Below are positions 46,253 to 56,691 of a stretch of 64,000 bases of DNA, one piece after another. Location of the stretch: contig NZ_CANMCZ010000001.1 of the NCBI RefSeq assembly GCF_947496485.1, positions 677,596-741,595 on the forward strand, read 5' to 3'. Position numbers and translations under genes: made by a program. Numbering within the stretch: the first letter of the stretch is position 1; each line of letters starts with the position of its first letter. A model generated the notes under the pieces. That model searched no databases. It saw only the letters and a program-made list of their open reading frames with translations, and was not told where the DNA came from. Source of the stretch: an uncultured Winogradskyella sp. (GTDB lineage: Bacteria > Bacteroidota > Bacteroidia > Flavobacteriales > Flavobacteriaceae).

Positions 46253-49200
46253 TCAACGGTTAATCATATAAGACTTACCATTGTTTGTTATAATTAAGTA
46301 TTTATTTTCATTCACTTTTACAATCTTTCTACCGCTAATATCCTTTGGCAATTTTAAAGAACTGTAATTTAATAATTCATTTTCTGAAATTTCTACTATA
46401 CCACCCGAATTAGATGAAGCTTCGCCAAGCTCGGTTACAAAACCTTTATGGTTACCTGTAAAAAAGATTTTGTTTCCGTCAACCAAAATATCTTCTATAG
46501 TACTTAATTGCGCTCGTTTTGGCAATGGTTGCGGTGTAAATGTTTCACCATTATTCTTATAAATCATAGATTGTAACTCATATAGATATTTAGTTTCTAA
46601 GATATCTGTTTCAGGCTTATCTACAATATCTGTTATTTCTTTCACCATTGAGAATGACTTATAATTAGTGAACTTCTTTTTTAGAAGAGGTATTTGCTCC
46701 ATTAGTTTATCTTTTGAAGCAAATGGCACATAATTTCCAAAGAAATCATAAAATATAATTTGGTCTAATTTTTCATTTTTATCAAAATCATCTAAATACA
46801 TTTTCACTGGTTTATCTAAAGATGCCTTCCATTTAAAATTTAATCCTACATTACCTGCAATTATATCTAACTTTCCATCATTATCTATATCGGCAATTTC
46901 AACAACATTCCACATTCCGTTTGTTTTGTCTAAGCCAAAGTACTTCGTTTTGTCTTCGAATTTATTTGTTTCAGAATAAGAGAAAACTTTAATAGGCATC
47001 CAATCACCAACAACTATTAATTCAATATTCCCATCGTTATTAATATCTGCCCATTTAGAATCTGTTGTCATCCCAAAACGTGCTTTAGAGGCAATCTCAA
47101 AATTGTTTTGGCCTTTATTTTTTAGAATGAAACTGTATGGTGTTAGTCCATAGGCTCCAGGTATAGATCGATTACCAATAAATAGATCAGTTAGCCCATC
47201 TTTATCATAGTCATAACCAGATATGGTTGCCCCATTTGTGCTTAATAGTTTAGAATTGAGCTTTGTAAAATTCCCTTTACCATCGTTAATATATACACGA
47301 TCTTCTAACATTTCGTGACCTTCTTGGTAGTCATTACCTCCTCGTAATGCATATATATCTAGGTCATTGTCATTATCAATATCAAAAGCAATAGCGTCTG
47401 TATCTTCATAGGCAGCGTCCTCAACAAAAGCAGGAGTTGTCTTTATGATAAAGCTTCCATTTCTGTTTTGCAGATAAAGCACTGGCTCTTGTCCTCGTGC
47501 TCCACCAATAAATAAATCTTCGAGTCCATCACCATTGAAATCTTCTTGTACCAAAGAAGGCCCTTCTAATGAGAGATTTTCTGGTATTAGTGCATCACGC
47601 TCGTAGTCCAAAAACTTATTCTCCGTGTGTTGGTATTCAAATTCCTCAAATTTGAAATCTATCTCAGCATTGTATTGAAAGTTTGATGTGTTTTCTTTTT
47701 CAATCGTAACTAGAGTATTAATATTAGGATTCTTTGTAATACTTTGAGTTCCATCTTGCCAAACCACCTTCAAAGAATCTATACTGGCTAATTCACCAAG
47801 CCCGAAATGTACTTTTGCTGTAGAACTAGATAAAAATCCTTTTACTGTCGTTTGCTCTTTATAAAAGGTTTGATTATTGGCATATAAATAAATCTTAGTG
47901 CCATTTGTATTTATGGCTTTATCATCTCCCAAAAGTCTAATACTCATAAAATTATTCTTCGCTGTATTTTCTAAAAGCGAAGCATTTTCATTTATATTAT
48001 TTATCACAATATCTAAATCACCATCATTATCTAGGTCAGAATAAGCAGCACCATTGGAGTATGTCCCTTTATTAGCTTTATCTACTTTAGAATTTGTAAA
48101 AGTTAATTCACCTGTATTAGTCAATAGTACGTTTGGTAAATTTAAAGTCGGCATGGTATTAATGAGCTTTTGCTCTAAAGTATCTTGAGTAGTTTTAGCA
48201 TATCTTGCGAAGTCTACAGTACTCAAATATTTAATATAATCTAAGTCGTTAGGTCGCTTATAGATACCATTTGTAATATAAATATCCGTTAAACCATCAT
48301 TGTCATAATCCATTAAAAGTGGCGACCAACTCCAATCCGTAGCATAAGTATCAGTCATTAGAGCTACATCTACAAAATATTTACCATTGTTGAGTTGCAA
48401 ATGGTTTCTGGCATATTGCTGATTAAACCCAAAAGAGGCTTTTATTTTGTTTACCTTATCCGAGTCCTCACCACCTGATTTTAAGAAAATCTCTGACTTA
48501 TAAGGCATCATATCTAAAGTTATAAGATCTAATTTTCCATTATTGCTTATATCCGCAACATCAACTCCCATCGTGAATCTTGAAGTGTGATTAAAATAAC
48601 TATCACTAGATTCTGTAAATGTTTTGTCACCATTGTTAATATAGAGATAATCATTTTCGTGAAAATCGTTACCAACATAGATATCTGTAAAACCATCATT
48701 ATTTATATCTGAAGTTGCGAGTGCTAAACCATAACCCAGAGCACTATTATAAATTCCTGATTGAGCAGTAACATCAACAAATTTAGTTTGCCCATTTTCA
48801 GATTTATTTTCATAGAAAATGTCACCAGAAACCTGATCTGGTTTTTCCCTTAATCTCGAGTTTCCATAAGAATATGGTGAATGAACAGAGTGATTCATAA
48901 GATACATATCCATATCTCCGTCATTATCATAATCAAAAAAGGAGGCTTGGGTAGAAAAGCCAGAAAACTTAATGCCATATGTTTCTGCTGCTTCTTTAAA
49001 GGTATTATTTCCTTGATTTATATATAATTCGTTACTTGCCTTAAGGCCTTTATAGTTGCCTACTTTACAAACATAAATATCTAATAATCCATCATTATTA
49101 ACGTCGCTCATTGTAACTCCGGTCGACCATGTACCTTCTTGGCTAATACCACCCTTTATAGAAATATCTTTAAACTTTAAGTTTCCTAAATTTAGAAATA

Positions 49201-49474
49201 GTTTATCTGGTTTTTGGTTTGCGGTAAGATAAATATCATCTAAACCATCATTGTTAATGTCACCTAGGGCAACACCACCACCATTATAGTAATACAAATA
49301 TTCAATTATATTGAGATCTCCAGTGTCCGTTAAATCATTCGAAAAGTTAAGACCAGAATCTGATGAACTAATGGTATTGAAAGGCGTATTGTTGGAACTA
49401 TCAATATCTGTTTCATCTTGTTTCTCTGAACAAGCAAAAATTAATAAAAATATAAAGCTTAATCTTTTGGTCAT
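46253..49474 (-). CDS. FG-GAP/VCBS + ASPIC-UnbV (CRTAC1-like) giant lipoprotein 3
   Basis: A 1073-residue lipoprotein (lipobox IFAC, Cys 15, followed by Ser-Glu-Lys), likely on the cell surface. It is built of FG-GAP/VCBS propeller repeats carrying calcium-type DxNxDG loops (for example GDINNDGLDDIYL, SDVNNDGLLDIYVC, SDINNDGFTDIYVG). A middle ASPIC/UnbV region (about 520-595) has NGTKIYLYAN...VKGFLSSSTAKVHFGLG and VVWQDG. It is the most diverged of three tandem paralogues and begins 1 base after the second. Such proteins are thought to bind ligands or proteins; no enzymatic residue is evident. Confidence 0.88.
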   Translation of the reverse strand: MTKRLSFIFLLIFACSEKQDETDIDSSNNTPFNTISSSDSGLNFSNDLTDTGDLNIIEYLYYYNGGGVALGDINNDGLDDIYLTANQKPDKLFLNLGNLKFKDISIKGGISQEGTWSTGVTMSDVNNDGLLDIYVCKVGNYKGLKASNELYINQGNNTFKEAAETYGIKFSGFSTQASFFDYDNDGDMDMYLMNHSVHSPYSYGNSRLREKPDQVSGDIFYENKSENGQTKFVDVTAQSGIYNSALGYGLALATSDINNDGFTDIYVGNDFHENDYLYINNGDKTFTESSDSYFNHTSRFTMGVDVADISNNGKLDLITLDMMPYKSEIFLKSGGEDSDKVNKIKASFGFNQQYARNHLQLNNGKYFVDVALMTDTYATDWSWSPLLMDYDNDGLTDIYITNGIYKRPNDLDYIKYLSTVDFARYAKTTQDTLEQKLINTMPTLNLPNVLLTNTGELTFTNSKVDKANKGTYSNGAAYSDLDNDGDLDIVINNINENASLLENTAKNNFMSIRLLGDDKAINTNGTKIYLYANNQTFYKEQTTVKGFLSSSTAKVHFGLGELASIDSLKVVWQDGTQSITKNPNINTLVTIEKENTSNFQYNAEIDFKFEEFEYQHTENKFLDYERDALIPENLSLEGPSLVQEDFNGDGLEDLFIGGARGQEPVLYLQNRNGSFIIKTTPAFVEDAAYEDTDAIAFDIDNDNDLDIYALRGGNDYQEGHEMLEDRVYINDGKGNFTKLNSKLLSTNGATISGYDYDKDGLTDLFIGNRSIPGAYGLTPYSFILKNKGQNNFEIASKARFGMTTDSKWADINNDGNIELIVVGDWMPIKVFSYSETNKFEDKTKYFGLDKTNGMWNVVEIADIDNDGKLDIIAGNVGLNFKWKASLDKPVKMYLDDFDKNEKLDQIIFYDFFGNYVPFASKDKLMEQIPLLKKKFTNYKSFSMVKEITDIVDKPETDILETKYLYELQSMIYKNNGETFTPQPLPKRAQLSTIEDILVDGNKIFFTGNHKGFVTELGEASSNSGGIVEISENELLNYSSLKLPKDISGRKIVKVNENKYLIITNNGKSYMINR

Positions 49475-49475
49475 A

Positions 49476-52400
49476 TTAATACTTATAAACCTCTAACGTG
49501 TCATTATTTTTAGTAATAAAAATTTTATCTTTTATCACTTTTATGTCTCTTATTTCACCATTAACTTTCAATCCTCTTCCCGTTTTATGGTATTTGAAAT
49601 TATTGTCTCCTAAATTCTCTAAATAATTTCCGTAAGAAGCATCATACCTTCCAAATTCTGGCATAACACCATTTAAATTTCCACCTAAAAGTATATCCAT
49701 ATCACCATCTTTGTCAAAGTCTGATGTACTTATGGCATATATAGGAGAAAATTGAACCTCTTTAGGTAAGTCTTTTACTTCAAATTTAAAATCACCATTA
49801 TTTATCAATATTAAAGTACTTAAATTATTAGCTTCTAAGACTGTGCTACTATCTAATTGTTCTTGCGTAAAAATATCACTTATAGTTGCATTTTTAAACG
49901 ATTCGTAGTCTGGATATTTTTTGCTTAAATATTTTAATTGATCCACTAAGTTATGTCTAAGCGCATAAGGATATTGATTACCATCATGTGATCTAAATGT
50001 GAGAATCGGGTCTAAAAAACTATTCCCATCATAATCATTTACATAAAGTTTTATTGGATTACTATCTGAAGCTTTAAATCTACTATTTAAGCCATGATTT
50101 CCGAGAATTATATCTTTATCCCCATCATTATCTAAATCCGCTATTTCAATGGTATTGTACCATCCTTTTAAGTTAGACAACATCTCATTATCAGCTTCTT
50201 TAAAGCTACCATTAATGTTTTCAAACACCCTAACTCCCATAAACTCACCGACTATCACCAAATCCTCTGAGCCATCTTTATTAAGGTCTACGAATGTTGC
50301 ATCAGTAATCATTCCTAGGCTTGAAAACTCGGGAGATAACTCACTAGACTTTTCTGTGAAGTTTCCTTTACCATCATTAATTAAAAGAAATCCAGAGCCT
50401 GATTCACCGTAAGCTTTTGGTATGGCGCGTTCACCTACAAATAAGTCAATATCATTATCATTATCTATATCTGAAGCTGTAACTGTGTTGCTGCTATGAT
50501 ACCCAACTTTTGTAGGCAATATTTGCGATGAAATCTCATAGTTGCCGTTACCATCGTTAATATAAAGTCTATCCAAGTATTTAGGACTAAATTTGGAAAA
50601 CTCTATACCTCCACTGCATACATATAAATCTAAATCACCGTCATTATCTGCGTCAAAAAACACACTCTCTGCATCTTCTGATGATTTATTATTTTCAAAA
50701 GCAGATGTTTTTAGCTCAATAAATTGACCGTTTTTTTGAATAAATAATTTAGCAGAACTATCTTTAGAACCACCAATAAATATATCCTCTTCTCCATCTC
50801 CATTAACATCTCCAAAAGCCATTTTTGGACCTTCTGTACTTCTCATAAATGGCAATAAACGCTCTACATTAAAATCTATAAAATTATTTTCTTTGTGAGT
50901 AAAACTCAAACTCGTTTTATCCTTAGAAAATAGTGCTTCAGCAACTTTTGAAGAGCTTTTCATATCATCTGTTGCATCTTTTTCGTAAAGTGTTAGTGTT
51001 TTGTCAACTTCAAGATTCGCAAGGTTAGTAACTTTGCCAGAAGGCCAAGTTACTTGTAAATTTACATTGTCTTTATTTTTAAAACCAAAATTAGGACGAT
51101 TATCCATTGAAGACTGAAATCCTCTTACAGGTTGCTGTTCTAAAAAAAGCGTATCTGTATTGTTAGAGAGTTTGAGTTTAGCTCCTATAGCATCTTTATT
51201 TAAGCCTTCACCTTTTAGAATAACTTTTAAATAATGAGTGTCATTTTGGTTCAATTTGTTTTCATAAACAAACAATGGCATATTCACGTTATTAACAATC
51301 ACATCTAAATCCCCATCGTTATCTAAATCACCATAAGCTGATCCGTTTGAAAATCCCTCTGTATTTAGTCCGTTATCAGTACGCTCAAATTTTAAACTCC
51401 CATCATTTATATAAGCATGATTCTTAACTTTATTTGACGGAATTATATCAATCAATTTTTTATAATCGACTTGGTTATTTGTTACAATTGATTGAATAAC
51501 TTCTTGATTAGAGATGTACCTTAAATAATCTTGATTAGTCAGGTCTTTATAAATGCCATTGGCAATGAATAAGTCTTTTAAACCATCATTATTCATATCA
51601 AAAAATAAAGCTCCCCAACTCCAGTCTGACGCCTCTACTCCACTAAACCGACCAACTTCACTAAATGTTAAATCGCTATTATTAAGCTGCAACATGTTTC
51701 TGGTGAACTGATGGTAGTAATCATTTTTTAGATTGTATTGGTATTTGTTCCAATCTTCAAATGTAGTTACGGTTTTTAAGCGATCATATTCGCTTGGTAA
51801 CATTTCAGTAACGAAAATATCATTATAACCATCATTATTAATATCGGCAGCATCTGCTCCCATCGATGCTCCACTAATTGAATTAAGAGAAGTCGTTAAA
51901 CATTCTTTAAAAGTACCATCTTGCTTATTAATATATAAGTAGTCTCTTTCAAAAAAGTCATTAGACACATATATATCTTGCCAGCCATCATTATTCATGT
52001 CACCTACTGTAACGCCTAAACCAAAGCCAATAACGCTACCATAGATTCCTGCTTTTTCGCTTACGTCTATAAAAAGTCCGTCTTTATTCTCAAAAAGTTT
52101 GTCTCCTCCCAAAACATCTCTTTTTGGGCGCTCATTTTTAGTAAGATTAAAACTACCTATCGCTTGATAAGAATTGTTGAGAAGGTAAACATCTAAATCC
52201 CCATCATTATCATAATCAAAGAAAGAAGCATGTGTAGAAAATCCTTTATCATCCAATCCAAGTGCTTCTGCTTTATCGGTAAATGTTCCATCGCCATTGT
52301 TAATGAAGAACTCATTTTGCTTATTATCTCCTTTAACATCCCCAGAATTACAAACATAAATATCTAAAAATCCATCTGCATTAATATCTACCATAGATAC

Positions 52401-52760
52401 TCCTGTAGACCAAGCTTTAGAACCAGCAATATTTGCTTTATCGGTTATATCTTCGAATTTAAAATCACCTTTGTTTAAATACAATCTGTTCTTGCTCATA
52501 TTAGATGTGAGGTATACATCTAGCAACCCATCGTTATTTATATCTCCTAGTGCAACACCTCCTCCATTGTAGAAATTTCGGTATTTATAAACGTTAAACT
52601 CATCATTAGAAACCAAATCATTACTAAAATTAATCCCTGTGGAATCTGCTGACAATAACCTAAATTGTGGTTCTGTATTCTCAATAATTATTTGATTCCT
52701 ATCTTCTGTACAAGAAGAAAGAAAAAGTAAAATCAGAACGCTATTAAAATACTTCAGCAT
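49476..52760 (-). CDS. FG-GAP/VCBS + ASPIC-UnbV (CRTAC1-like) giant lipoprotein 2
   Basis: A 1094-residue surface-type lipoprotein (lipobox LSSC, Cys 17, then Thr-Glu-Asp). It has the same layout as its neighbours: two propeller halves of DxNxDG repeats (GDINNDGLLDVYL, VDINADGFLDIYVC, GDMNNDGWQDIYVS) joined by an ASPIC/UnbV domain (VRGFQSSMDNRPNFGF, VTWPSGKVTNL). The FYNGGGVALGDINNDGLLD and FFERDYLYINKQDGTFKE blocks are almost the same in the copy at 53317, making those two the closest pair. It lies 3 bases after the small lipoprotein gene. Confidence 0.88.
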   Translation of the reverse strand: MLKYFNSVLILLFLSSCTEDRNQIIIENTEPQFRLLSADSTGINFSNDLVSNDEFNVYKYRNFYNGGGVALGDINNDGLLDVYLTSNMSKNRLYLNKGDFKFEDITDKANIAGSKAWSTGVSMVDINADGFLDIYVCNSGDVKGDNKQNEFFINNGDGTFTDKAEALGLDDKGFSTHASFFDYDNDGDLDVYLLNNSYQAIGSFNLTKNERPKRDVLGGDKLFENKDGLFIDVSEKAGIYGSVIGFGLGVTVGDMNNDGWQDIYVSNDFFERDYLYINKQDGTFKECLTTSLNSISGASMGADAADINNDGYNDIFVTEMLPSEYDRLKTVTTFEDWNKYQYNLKNDYYHQFTRNMLQLNNSDLTFSEVGRFSGVEASDWSWGALFFDMNNDGLKDLFIANGIYKDLTNQDYLRYISNQEVIQSIVTNNQVDYKKLIDIIPSNKVKNHAYINDGSLKFERTDNGLNTEGFSNGSAYGDLDNDGDLDVIVNNVNMPLFVYENKLNQNDTHYLKVILKGEGLNKDAIGAKLKLSNNTDTLFLEQQPVRGFQSSMDNRPNFGFKNKDNVNLQVTWPSGKVTNLANLEVDKTLTLYEKDATDDMKSSSKVAEALFSKDKTSLSFTHKENNFIDFNVERLLPFMRSTEGPKMAFGDVNGDGEEDIFIGGSKDSSAKLFIQKNGQFIELKTSAFENNKSSEDAESVFFDADNDGDLDLYVCSGGIEFSKFSPKYLDRLYINDGNGNYEISSQILPTKVGYHSSNTVTASDIDNDNDIDLFVGERAIPKAYGESGSGFLLINDGKGNFTEKSSELSPEFSSLGMITDATFVDLNKDGSEDLVIVGEFMGVRVFENINGSFKEADNEMLSNLKGWYNTIEIADLDNDGDKDIILGNHGLNSRFKASDSNPIKLYVNDYDGNSFLDPILTFRSHDGNQYPYALRHNLVDQLKYLSKKYPDYESFKNATISDIFTQEQLDSSTVLEANNLSTLILINNGDFKFEVKDLPKEVQFSPIYAISTSDFDKDGDMDILLGGNLNGVMPEFGRYDASYGNYLENLGDNNFKYHKTGRGLKVNGEIRDIKVIKDKIFITKNNDTLEVYKY

Positions 52761-52763
52761 TTA

Positions 52764-53336
52764 TTACTTGTTTAGATTGTTGTACTTGTAGTCAAGGTCT
52801 TCTATTAAAACTGATACATCTTTATCGGACTCTTGCTTTAATTGAATTTGACGATTACCGTCTATCTTAACTAATATATCGTCTTTAACGGCCATAAAGG
52901 AATTGCCTGGATACCATTTCAATAAAGTATCTTGAACTCTGGGTAATAATGCTTCCGCAGAAAAATCTTTATTCCATGGTGACCATGCCACATATGAAAA
53001 CTTAACATCCATAGCTATAATCTTGTTCTCTTTATTGAATTTTCCGTAAAATAACATTCTCATTTTATGAGTTGTGTCAGTTGTATCTTGCGGATAAAGA
53101 AAACTTTGAACGTAATTATTATTTGGTCCGTGAGTTAAAATACGTTTTTGGTTATATTCTTTGCAGATTTCATAAAAATCACTTTTCGTTTGACCAAATT
53201 TTAAACCATAAAAAACCGAATCATTTCTAACACCAGTTGCAAGTTCATCCTTAACGAGTTTGGTATATTCTGATTGACAAGAACACACCAAAAAAACAGA
53301 AAGAAGCACTATTAAATTATCTAACCTTATTTTCAT
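52764..53336 (-). CDS. Small lipoprotein of unknown function
   Basis: A 190-residue protein with a lipoprotein signal peptide (VCSC, Cys 20). It overlaps the end of the first FG-GAP gene by 20 bases and precedes the second by 3, which strongly supports a real, coupled gene. The body has FYGLKFGQTKSDFYEICKEYN, an amphipathic start, then an alpha/beta pattern ending in IQLKQESDKDVSVLIEDLDY. I recognise no family. It probably works with the flanking FG-GAP lipoproteins. Confidence 0.78.
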   Translation of the reverse strand: MKIRLDNLIVLLSVFLVCSCQSEYTKLVKDELATGVRNDSVFYGLKFGQTKSDFYEICKEYNQKRILTHGPNNNYVQSFLYPQDTTDTTHKMRMLFYGKFNKENKIIAMDVKFSYVAWSPWNKDFSAEALLPRVQDTLLKWYPGNSFMAVKDDILVKIDGNRQIQLKQESDKDVSVLIEDLDYKYNNLNK

Positions 53337-56300
53337 TTAAACTTTTATTATCTAATATTTTATAAAACTTAATACTATCATTATTAATCGCAGTCATTAA
53401 AATCGTTTCCTCTTTTAATACTATAAAATTAAAATCTCTTATTTGACCTTTAATATTTAAAGACATAGCTTCTTTAAAATCATTTTTGCCAGTACCATAT
53501 AATAACCAACCTTGAGAAGCATCATCTATACCGAACTGTGGTTTTATTAAGTATTGATTTCCACCAAATAAAATATCCTGATTACCATCTTTATCTACAT
53601 CAAAAATTTGAATAGCAGCTACATTTGAGTACTGAATTTCTCTAGGTAATTTTTGATTTACAAAAGTCTTATTTTTATTTATAAAAAGTGCTGAATTTAG
53701 CATTTTAACATCAAAATATTTTGCTTCTTTTAGTTGTTCTGCAGTAAAAATAGAAGCGATATGAGCATTTGTATAATCTTTATAAAACAACAACTTTTGC
53801 TTGAGACTTGAAATTTGTGAAATCAACTCGTCCCTATCCACAATTGGGTAGTACTTATCATCTCTTTTGTAACATACAATCTGTTCAATAGTGCCATTGC
53901 CATCAAAGTCAGAAACATACATTCTCATATTTGGCTTAAAAAAAGTATTCTCACCTTTATTACCAGCCACAATATCTACTTTACCATCATTATTAATATC
54001 TTTAACTTCTATGGTTTTCCATAAACCAGAAGTGTCAGATAGACCAAATTCTTTAGTTTGATTTGTGAATTCTCCATCTTTATTTATAAAAATGGTAATA
54101 GGCATCCATTCACCTACTACTATGAGATCTTTTACACTATCGTTATTTAAGTCTGTCCAATAAGAATCTGTAATTAAACCAATATTTTTTAATGCTTCAG
54201 GTTCAGTAATTTCAAAGCGATTATTACCATTATTTTTTAATACATATCCAGATGATGGAATACCATAGGTTTCTACTTTAAAACGTTCACCAATAAAAAC
54301 ATCTACATCACCATCATTATCAAAATCATAAGTTGAAATTGTTGATGTACTAATTGGTGTTGAGAAACTTAGAGACTCTAAACTCAACTCATAATTACCG
54401 TTACCTTTATTAACATATAATCTGTCATTTAAAGAGAAATCGTATTTGGAAAATGCTTTGCCACCACTACTGACATATAAATCTAAATCACCATCATTGT
54501 CACTATCAAAAAATACAGCGTCAGTATCTTCAGATTTTGCGTTTACATTAAAAGGTTCAACAACAGCTTTAAATGAACCACCACTTTGTGATATAAATAA
54601 AACTCCAGATTGCCCTTTAGCACCACCTATGTAAAAATCTAAGATAGCATCGTTATTTATATCTGCACTTGCAATACTTGGCCCTTCATTATTAAACATC
54701 TCCGGCAACAACTGTTCTCTATTAAAATCTACACTATTATTTTCTTTATGCTTATAGTTAAATAACGCATCTGTTTCAACCAATAGATTTTGATTTTCAC
54801 TATGTTTTTCTTCAGTATAGAGCTTTTCGTCTAACTGATTAAATATATAACTTTGATTTGTGCTAATTTGATAGTGACTACTCTTCGCTCCTGTTGGCCA
54901 TGAGATAATCAGGCTATCAATAACTTTAGAGGTATTAGTTCCTAAAAGTAGTTTTGGCGAGATTGAACTTTGAAAACCTCTTGACGGAAAATTTTCAAGA
55001 TTTCCGTATTGATTTTTACCGTAATAGATTTCCACTTTTGAGCCTATTGCGAACTTGTTTTCTTCAGCACCAATTAAGCTTATTGAAATACTTCTATTAA
55101 GTGTGCTATCCGCAGTATTTTCATATAAAAAAGCGGGCATATTAACATTATTCACTACTAAATCTAAGTCTCCATCATTATCAATATCTCCGTAAGCACT
55201 TCCGTTACTAAAACTTGGAGCATCTAATCCCCAGTTTTTTGATTCATCTGAAAACTGAAAATTACCTTGATTTTTGAATACAGCATTTGAAACCGCTTGA
55301 GATGGCATCATATCTACAAGCTTATTCATAATTTCCTTATCAGTTTTTATCATGTCCCTGATTTTATCTTCATTTGCCATATAGGTCAAATAATCCCTAT
55401 CTAATAAGTCTTTAAAGATACCATTGCTAATAAATATATCCTTTAACCCGTCATTATCTGCATCAAAAAGTAAAGAGGCCCAACTCCATTCAGAGGCTGA
55501 AACGTCAGAAAATCGACTTATTTCAAAAAATGAATTATTACCCATATTTCTATGTAAAGCGTTTCTAGAAAATTGTTGGTGATATCCTTTCTTATTTGCT
55601 AAATCGTATTTGTTCCAAGATTCAAAAATAGTCTTAGAACGTTGTCTTTCTAGAGACTTTGGCAACATTTCAGTTACCATAATATCTGAAAATGAATCAT
55701 TATTTAAATCCGCAGCGTCCGCTCCCATAGAGCCCATCGAAATAGAACCAAATTGATTTACTAAATCTTCTTTAAAGGTTCCGTCTTGATTATTTATATA
55801 TAAATAATCACGTTCAAAAAAATCATTTGAAACAAATATATCTGGCCATGAATCATTGTTATAATCACTCACAGTAATACCTAAACCAAAACCAATAGAG
55901 CTTGAATAAATATTAGATTCTTCTGTGACATCGATAAAGACATTATTATCGTTTCGTAAAAATTTATTGCCATTTTCAGTTGATTTTTCTCTCTGGTCTT
56001 TTACAAAATCATAGTTTCCAACTGCTCGTATGGAATTATTAAGAAGATAGCAATCTAAGTCACCATCTTTATCATAATCAAAAAAGTTTGCCTGTACGCT
56101 CAACCCAACAATATCGAGACCGTATTCTTTAGACTTCTCAGTAAAAGTTAAATCACCATTGTTTATGAATAGCTCGTTATGTCTGTTAGGCATCTCACTT
56201 GGAGGACCAGCTTTACAAACATAAATATCTAACCATCCATCATAATTAATATCTACAAACGTGACACCTGATGACCAAACACCATCGCATTCTACTCCAG

Positions 56301-56604
56301 CACTTTCTGAAATATTCTCAAATTTCCAATTCCCTTTATTTAAATACAGTTCATTTTTAACCAAATTTCCTGTAAAGTAGATATCTAATAAGCCATCATT
56401 ATTAATGTCACCTAAGGCAACACCTCCACCATTATAAAAATTTCTATATGTATATGGATTAAGCGCTTCGGTATATTCTAATGTGTTCTGAAAAGTTATG
56501 CCTGAGTTATCATTTCTCTGTACGAAAAGTTTAGAATCACTAACGTTAGATTCACAAGAAAATAGAATATAACCTATAAAAAAAAGCACTAGAAAGTTTT
56601 TCAT
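53317..56604 (-). CDS. FG-GAP/VCBS + ASPIC-UnbV (CRTAC1-like) giant lipoprotein 1
   Basis: A 1095-residue surface-type lipoprotein (lipobox LFSC, Cys 17, then Glu-Ser). It carries DxNxDG propeller repeats (GDINNDGLLDIYF, VDINYDGWLDIYVC, SDYNNDSWPDIFVS), and a middle ASPIC/UnbV domain with FPSRGFQSSISPKLLLG and ISWPTGAKSS. It is the first gene after susD, 87 bases downstream of it, with an intrinsic terminator between. That arrangement suggests a lower, read-through level of expression compared with susCD. The function is unknown; capture of ligands for the SusCD pore or a partner role for the haloperoxidase-like enzyme are possible. Confidence 0.88.
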   Translation of the reverse strand: MKNFLVLFFIGYILFSCESNVSDSKLFVQRNDNSGITFQNTLEYTEALNPYTYRNFYNGGGVALGDINNDGLLDIYFTGNLVKNELYLNKGNWKFENISESAGVECDGVWSSGVTFVDINYDGWLDIYVCKAGPPSEMPNRHNELFINNGDLTFTEKSKEYGLDIVGLSVQANFFDYDKDGDLDCYLLNNSIRAVGNYDFVKDQREKSTENGNKFLRNDNNVFIDVTEESNIYSSSIGFGLGITVSDYNNDSWPDIFVSNDFFERDYLYINNQDGTFKEDLVNQFGSISMGSMGADAADLNNDSFSDIMVTEMLPKSLERQRSKTIFESWNKYDLANKKGYHQQFSRNALHRNMGNNSFFEISRFSDVSASEWSWASLLFDADNDGLKDIFISNGIFKDLLDRDYLTYMANEDKIRDMIKTDKEIMNKLVDMMPSQAVSNAVFKNQGNFQFSDESKNWGLDAPSFSNGSAYGDIDNDGDLDLVVNNVNMPAFLYENTADSTLNRSISISLIGAEENKFAIGSKVEIYYGKNQYGNLENFPSRGFQSSISPKLLLGTNTSKVIDSLIISWPTGAKSSHYQISTNQSYIFNQLDEKLYTEEKHSENQNLLVETDALFNYKHKENNSVDFNREQLLPEMFNNEGPSIASADINNDAILDFYIGGAKGQSGVLFISQSGGSFKAVVEPFNVNAKSEDTDAVFFDSDNDGDLDLYVSSGGKAFSKYDFSLNDRLYVNKGNGNYELSLESLSFSTPISTSTISTYDFDNDGDVDVFIGERFKVETYGIPSSGYVLKNNGNNRFEITEPEALKNIGLITDSYWTDLNNDSVKDLIVVGEWMPITIFINKDGEFTNQTKEFGLSDTSGLWKTIEVKDINNDGKVDIVAGNKGENTFFKPNMRMYVSDFDGNGTIEQIVCYKRDDKYYPIVDRDELISQISSLKQKLLFYKDYTNAHIASIFTAEQLKEAKYFDVKMLNSALFINKNKTFVNQKLPREIQYSNVAAIQIFDVDKDGNQDILFGGNQYLIKPQFGIDDASQGWLLYGTGKNDFKEAMSLNIKGQIRDFNFIVLKEETILMTAINNDSIKFYKILDNKSLNENKVR

Positions 56605-56634
56605 TTAAGCCTAAATAGAAAAATAATGATATTA

Positions 56635-56664
56635 AAAAAGGGATACATAAAAGTATCCCTTTTT
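56635..56664 (-). terminator. Intrinsic terminator between susD and the FG-GAP genes
   Basis: A 12-bp perfect stem (56635-56646 with 56653-56664), a 6-base loop and a T run on the minus strand, located after the susD stop and before the first FG-GAP gene. It probably lets susCD be made in excess over the genes downstream. Confidence 0.82.
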
Positions 56665-56691
56665 ACTCAAATAAAATACTTTATATAAATA

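Noticed and set aside
46253..56604. Many near-repeats resembling ccatcattattaatatc across 10 kb
   Set aside because: They are the reverse complement of codons for the DINNDG-type calcium loops of the FG-GAP repeats. Spacing is irregular and within reading frames, so this is not a CRISPR array or a DNA-level tandem repeat.
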